Origin: Candidatus Rhodoferax bjergmarkensis
GTDB taxonomy: Bacteria; Pseudomonadota; Gammaproteobacteria; Burkholderiales; Burkholderiaceae_C
DNA: 64,000 bases
Reading direction: 5' to 3'
Assembly (NCBI GenBank): GCA_016708345.1
Contig: JADJFX010000038.1
Coordinates: 62,001-126,000 of the forward strand
Shown here: piece after piece, positions 60,587 through 64,000 of the stretch
Layout of the letters: each line of letters starts with the position of its first letter
Numbering within the stretch: position 1 is the first letter of the stretch
Notes under the pieces: generated by a model
Told to the model about the DNA's origin: nothing
The model's input: only the letters and a program-made list of their open reading frames with translations
Database searches by the model: none
Translations under genes and position numbers: made by a program

Positions 60587-62533
60587 TTAATGGTCTATTC
60601 GGGTGCCACGCGCTTGCGCAAACTTCAAAAAGTCTGCTGCCGGCATGGGGCGCGCAAAACAATAGCCTTGCCCCACATCACAACCACGCCCTTGCAGCCA
60701 GTTCACGGTGGCCTCATCTTCAACCCCTTCGGCCACTACGGACAATTTGAAGTTGTGTGCAAGGTCAATGGTCGACGAAACAATGGCTTGGTCCCCCGGA
60801 CTCTCCAGCAGATGCCGGACAAAACTCTGGTCAATCTTGAGCTCGTCAATCGGCAGGTTTTTAAGGTAAGACAGTGACGAATAGCCGGTGCCAAAGTCGT
60901 CAATCGACAACTTGAACCCGTGCTCGTGTATCCGCTGAATCACCTCCATGGCACGCTCGGGTGATGTCATGAAACAGCTCTCGGTAATCTCCAGATTGAC
61001 GCACCGGGGATTCAAACCGGTCTCCAACAGGGCATTGTTCAAAACACCCAGCAACTCAGGGTCCAGCAAGTTGAGCGCCGAAAGGTTGATGGAAACATCC
61101 AGCGCCAGACCCAGCTTGTGCCAACCGGCACACGTGCGCATGCACTCGCCCACCACCCAGGTGGTCAGCGGGCGAATCAAACCAGACTCTTCTGCAACCG
61201 GGATGAACAGGATGGGTGGCACCATGCCGGTCTCGGGGTCATGCCAGCGCGCCAGGGCTTCGGCCCCCGTCACCAAGCCGGTGCGCAAATCGATTTGCGG
61301 CTGAAAATGCACCTGCAAATGCTGCTTGAGCAAGGCCTCGCGCAATTTGCCGAACAGGAGGTGGTGGCGCACAAAGGCCTGCTCCTGCGCGGCGTCATAA
61401 ACAGACCACTGCTGACCGCTCTTGTGCGCTTGCAGCATGGCCTGCTCCGCCTTGTTCAGCAGCAATTGCGAAGTGTCTGCGTGGCTGGGATAAATGGCCA
61501 CCCCAAGGGTGAACTCCACAAACAGTGTGTAGCCCTGCTCCTGCACCAGCAACTGGTGGTCAGCCACAAACTTACGCAGTTCGTCTGGCGAGACTGAAGG
61601 CTGCTCCAGCCGACGCACAAGGACAAACTCGCCGCGCCGGGTTCGGGCCAAAGCGCCGTGGTTTGACGAAATGCGCCCAAGGTGCGCAGCCACCTGGCGC
61701 ACCAGGTTGTCACCACCCTCGCTGCCCAGTACATTGCTCATCTCAAACAAACGCTCCAGGCGCAGGATGCACACCATCAGCCCTTGGCCGGTGGCGCGAA
61801 CGTCTGCCATTTGCTGTTCAAGAATGTCCAGCAGCATGGCCCGGTTGGGCAGCGACGTGAGGGTGTCGTGGGTGGCCAGAAACTGCTTTTCATTAAGCAG
61901 TGCCTTGGCAGCCGCCGTTTCCTCATCAACCCGCTGCTGCAACTGCTCTTCAAAGCGGCTGCGCAACTGGTTGAAGGCGGCAGCTACCAAGGTGTAAAAA
62001 AACAGCGAGAGCAAAAACTGGAAGGCAACAACCGGGGTGTATTTGTAGGAAAAATCCAGCCGCTCATTGATCCACACAAAATAGACCACCGCCAGTACGA
62101 TAAAACTCATGCTGGTTAGCCATCCGCGTCTTTGACCCTTCAGAAAAAAGACCAAAAACGGCACGGTGCAAACCCAGAAAAGTCCGGTGCCCTGAATGCC
62201 ACCAAAAACAATCAACGCACCGAAAACCGTCAGGGCTGCCAATTGAATCAACGTCTCCGCATAGCCCACCTGCTGCGCGTTGCGACTGAGCCACGCGGCC
62301 GGGCCCAGAAAAAATACGACTGCCGCCAACTCGGTCAACCCCAGGCTGAGCATACCTGGAGTCAGGATGTTGAACACCGAAAACACCGCGCCCACCAGCA
62401 TGCCGATGGTGGCTGTGGCGCGCACATTGCGCACGCGCTCGTCAAAACCAACCACATCTTTCAGTCGCAAGCCCAGTACATCGACCACTGCACTCTGCAT
62501 ACGCCCCATTCGTTCAACGAAATTCATGCCCAT
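60587..62533 (-). CDS. Membrane-anchored GGDEF/EAL protein, likely c-di-GMP phosphodiesterase
   Basis: 648 residues (a Met at residue 3 is an alternative start). About six membrane helices between residues 38 and 190 form an unnamed sensor (FNILTPGMLSLGLTELAAVV). A coiled coil leads to a degenerate GGDEF domain (DTLTSLPNRAML present, active site replaced by RTRRGEFVLV, so no synthesis). The EAL domain looks active: TGAEALARW, SINLSALNLLDPEL, EITESCF, IDDFGTGYSSLSYL, KIDQSFV, VVAEGVED and GQGYCFARP. It would lower c-di-GMP, opposing the MASE2 cyclase at 21523. Confidence 0.9.
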   Translation of the reverse strand: MGMNFVERMGRMQSAVVDVLGLRLKDVVGFDERVRNVRATATIGMLVGAVFSVFNILTPGMLSLGLTELAAVVFFLGPAAWLSRNAQQVGYAETLIQLAALTVFGALIVFGGIQGTGLFWVCTVPFLVFFLKGQRRGWLTSMSFIVLAVVYFVWINERLDFSYKYTPVVAFQFLLSLFFYTLVAAAFNQLRSRFEEQLQQRVDEETAAAKALLNEKQFLATHDTLTSLPNRAMLLDILEQQMADVRATGQGLMVCILRLERLFEMSNVLGSEGGDNLVRQVAAHLGRISSNHGALARTRRGEFVLVRRLEQPSVSPDELRKFVADHQLLVQEQGYTLFVEFTLGVAIYPSHADTSQLLLNKAEQAMLQAHKSGQQWSVYDAAQEQAFVRHHLLFGKLREALLKQHLQVHFQPQIDLRTGLVTGAEALARWHDPETGMVPPILFIPVAEESGLIRPLTTWVVGECMRTCAGWHKLGLALDVSINLSALNLLDPELLGVLNNALLETGLNPRCVNLEITESCFMTSPERAMEVIQRIHEHGFKLSIDDFGTGYSSLSYLKNLPIDELKIDQSFVRHLLESPGDQAIVSSTIDLAHNFKLSVVAEGVEDEATVNWLQGRGCDVGQGYCFARPMPAADFLKFAQARGTRIDH

Positions 62534-62689
62534 TTTTTGCCTTTGCCAAGCCTTTGTTCGCGCACATCGTCCTCCTGTTTCCCGACAAGCTCACCCATGT
62601 TAGCGGGAGTGGTGGTGTGATCGTATGTCATCTGGCGTCAGTGGCATTCGTTGCCCTGTACTCACTCCCCAAAGTGCTACCATTCGCGC

Positions 62690-62910
62690 ATGATTGATTG
62701 GTCTTCCTGTCCTGCTATTGAACGCGACCCGGATCGCGTCAGCGGCGCTTGGGTTTTCCGTGGTACGCGGGTGCCCATTGCCGCGCTTTTTGAAACTTGG
62801 AAGAAGACGCTTCCATTCATGAATTTCTTGAGTGGTTTCCAGGTGTTACTTTGTCGCAGGCGCGTGGTGTTCTGGAGCACGCCGCCCGCTCCACACTGTT
62901 GGCGGCCTGA
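62690..62910 (+). pseudogene. DUF433 antitoxin-like gene, frameshifted
   Basis: MIDWSSCPAIERDPDRVSGA and WVFRGTRVPIAALFE are the DUF433 winged-helix start. Then the frame breaks; with one A added in the GAAACTTGG run near 62792, it continues EDASIHEFLEWFPGVTLSQA up to a TGA at 62908-62910, 73 residues in all. DUF433 proteins are VapB-like antitoxins paired with DUF5615 toxins. The missing base is in an A-run and could be a sequencing error. Confidence 0.75.
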
Positions 62911-63231
62911 TTGCGCGTTCTTTTTGACCAGGGAACACCTGTTCCATTACGGCAAAGTCTTGCACACCACAGCATCTCAACGGCCTACGAGCTTGGCTGG
63001 TCAACTTTGAAAAATGGCGAACTTTTGCGCTTTGCCTAAGAAAATGGCTTTGAGGTACTGGTTACCACAGACACCAACCTGCGCTACCAACAAAACTTGG
63101 CAACCCGACGTATTGCGGTCGTCGTGCTGTCCACAACCAGCTGGCCGCGCATCCGTGTTGTGGTGGAGCGTGTCGCCTCGGCAGTCAATGCGGCCGGTGT
63201 TGGCAGCTATATTGAAGTTTCAATTCCGTAA
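62911..63231 (+). pseudogene. DUF5615 PIN-like toxin gene with in-frame stop
   Basis: Starting at TTG 62911, directly after the antitoxin stop: LRVLFDQGTPVPLRQSLAHH, then YELGWSTLKNGELLRFA, followed by TAA at 63037-63039, then in the same frame ENGFEVLVTTDTNLRYQQN and so on to 63231. The Asp residues (LFDQGTP, TTDTNL) are those of the PIN-like active site. GAA to TAA is one base change and cannot be explained by a homopolymer indel, so the toxin is truly truncated at 42 residues unless the base is wrong. Confidence 0.75.
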
Positions 63232-64000
63232 ACCTCACGCCTAACGCCTAACGCCTCACGCCCCATGCGCGGCGCGCGAAACACGCTGGCATCGGCATAA
63301 AACTCAGGGTTTTCATTGCCCGCCCACCAGCCGGGCACGCCCAGCACCGGCAAATGCGCAAATGGCTTGGTGGCGAGCTTGTCCGCACTCAGGTCGGCGG
63401 CCATCCAGGCGTCCAGACTCGCTATTGAATTGCTAGCTACTCGCGCACGGTAGACGTGCGCTGTGATGGGTTTTCTTGGGTTAACCAGCTTCTCCAGCAG
63501 GGCATGGCCAAACAGCACCAGGGTCGCTTCTTGCCACAGGGGGCGCAGCGTGACGAACAGGCGCTGCCAGTCCTTGGCCGCCAGCGCGTCCCATAGCGCA
63601 TCGGGGGCCTGCAAAAAGGCAGCGTTTTCGTCAAACACCGTGAGCGCATCGCGCGCCGGGCCCCTCACCGGGTTAATGCCCAAGCGGGCAATTTGCTCGG
63701 CCTGCAGCTGGTTGAGCCGTTTTTTGGTTGCCGGAAAATGCATCCAGCACAAGGCATTGAAAAAATCATGCAGCCCGTCGCGCGTGGGCACGCAGTGGGT
63801 GTCAAAAATATGCTGCTCATAGGCCACCCCTGCTGGCAGATCGGCTTGCGGGATAAAGCGCACCGGGCAGGTGTGCGGCGTTTGAACCGCTGCATTCAAC
63901 ACCTCGGTCTGCGTGCTGCCCGCCACAATTTGCTGCGCCAGCGCTTGGCCAGGCACCCGCCATGGGTTTAGCCAGGGCGCGGCCCAGTCAATGTCGCCCA
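63207..64000 (-). CDS. DUF3025 family protein, partial (N-terminus outside window)
   Basis: The frame is open to the right edge (GDIDWAAPWLNPW...). DUF3025 hallmarks: THCVPTRDGLHDFFNALCWMHFP and ALLEKLVNPRKPI, LPVLGVPGWWAGNENPEFY near the C-terminus. Function unknown; common in beta- and gammaproteobacteria. Two oddities: HVYRARVASNSIASLD falls in a copy of the genome's dispersed palindrome (63418-63475), and the last 15 residues come from a heptanucleotide repeat (63234-63261), so the C-terminus is probably not original. Its 3' end overlaps the dead toxin gene by 25 bp, convergently. Confidence 0.8.
   Translation of the reverse strand, partial: GDIDWAAPWLNPWRVPGQALAQQIVAGSTQTEVLNAAVQTPHTCPVRFIPQADLPAGVAYEQHIFDTHCVPTRDGLHDFFNALCWMHFPATKKRLNQLQAEQIARLGINPVRGPARDALTVFDENAAFLQAPDALWDALAAKDWQRLFVTLRPLWQEATLVLFGHALLEKLVNPRKPITAHVYRARVASNSIASLDAWMAADLSADKLATKPFAHLPVLGVPGWWAGNENPEFYADASVFRAPRMGREALGVRREVYGIETSI
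63234..63261. repeat. Tandem heptanucleotide repeat, four units
   Basis: CTCACGC-CTAACGC-CTAACGC-CTCACGC. It lies in the 3' end of the DUF3025 gene. Seven is not a multiple of three, so a change in unit number would alter the C-terminus. Confidence 0.85.
63418..63475 (+). repeat. Dispersed TAGCTGCT-GCGCA palindrome inside the DUF3025 gene
   Basis: CTCGCTATTGAATTGC, TAGCTACTCGCGCA, CGGTAGACG, TGCGCTGTGATGG. Full length, in frame with the gene on the opposite strand. Confidence 0.65.

Overview
The window looks like chromosomal DNA from a betaproteobacterium of the Burkholderiales, most likely Comamonadaceae close to Rhodoferax. Supporting signs are a standalone second infA, a cytochrome cd1 nitrite reductase, a wax ester synthase, a DUF1924/diheme cytochrome/cytochrome b module next to a QseBC-like two-component pair, and the neighbourhood udg-rimI-tsaB. 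This assignment is inferred from gene content and style; no database was searched. No tRNA, rRNA operon, CRISPR array, prophage or complete insertion sequence was seen. One structural RNA, RNase P RNA, is clear.

Region by region. Bases 1-6200 are a decayed, repeat-rich island: a partial Rpn-type nuclease, pieces of a secreted matrixin-like metalloprotease, three near-identical copies of a roughly 350 bp mosaic repeat that carries scraps of what looks like a type I secretion gene set, the 3' end of a group II intron, and a small nucleotidyltransferase gene pair bracketed by inverted repeats. Bases 6200-23000 are ordinary chromosome: a cyclase-PilZ protein behind a CorA-like transporter, a DUF1501/DUF1800 pair, a FliA-type sigma factor, pyrF, a CPBP protease, a TetR/DUF2156 pair, udg-rimI-tsaB, dacB, a MASE2 diguanylate cyclase and a SemiSWEET. 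Bases 23160-36170 hold a two-component pair and a tightly packed glycogen operon transcribed glgB-glgX-malQ-glgC-glgA-glgP; several of its genes overlap by 4 bp. Bases 36300-41540 hold a glycine-zipper protein, infA and the SHP/diheme/cytochrome b module with its two-component system. Bases 41600-45300 hold a wax synthase, ilvE, a zinc-finger protein and waaF, the last two joined through a run of 15 G. Bases 45500-51310 pair a giant SARP-type regulator with a GDSL lipoprotein whose promoter carries three direct heptamers at 11 bp spacing, the classic layout of a SARP operator. Bases 51500-64000 hold a disrupted uup, rnpB, a frameshifted cysK, a COG2509-like flavoprotein, nirS, htpX, a GGDEF/EAL protein, a broken DUF433/DUF5615 toxin-antitoxin pair and a partial DUF3025 gene.

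Three themes stand out. First, the genome carries several families of short palindromic or inverted-repeat elements. One family (core TAGCTGCT-GCGCA) lies not only between genes but also inside the reading frames of udg, tsaB, waaF, uup and the DUF3025 gene. Second, a 73 bp palindromic insert splits uup, and removing exactly 73 bp restores one 652-codon frame. Third, several single-base differences in homopolymer runs (cysK, the SARP gene, the DUF433 gene, the G15 run) mean some frameshifts may be sequencing errors, so base-level claims there need read support.
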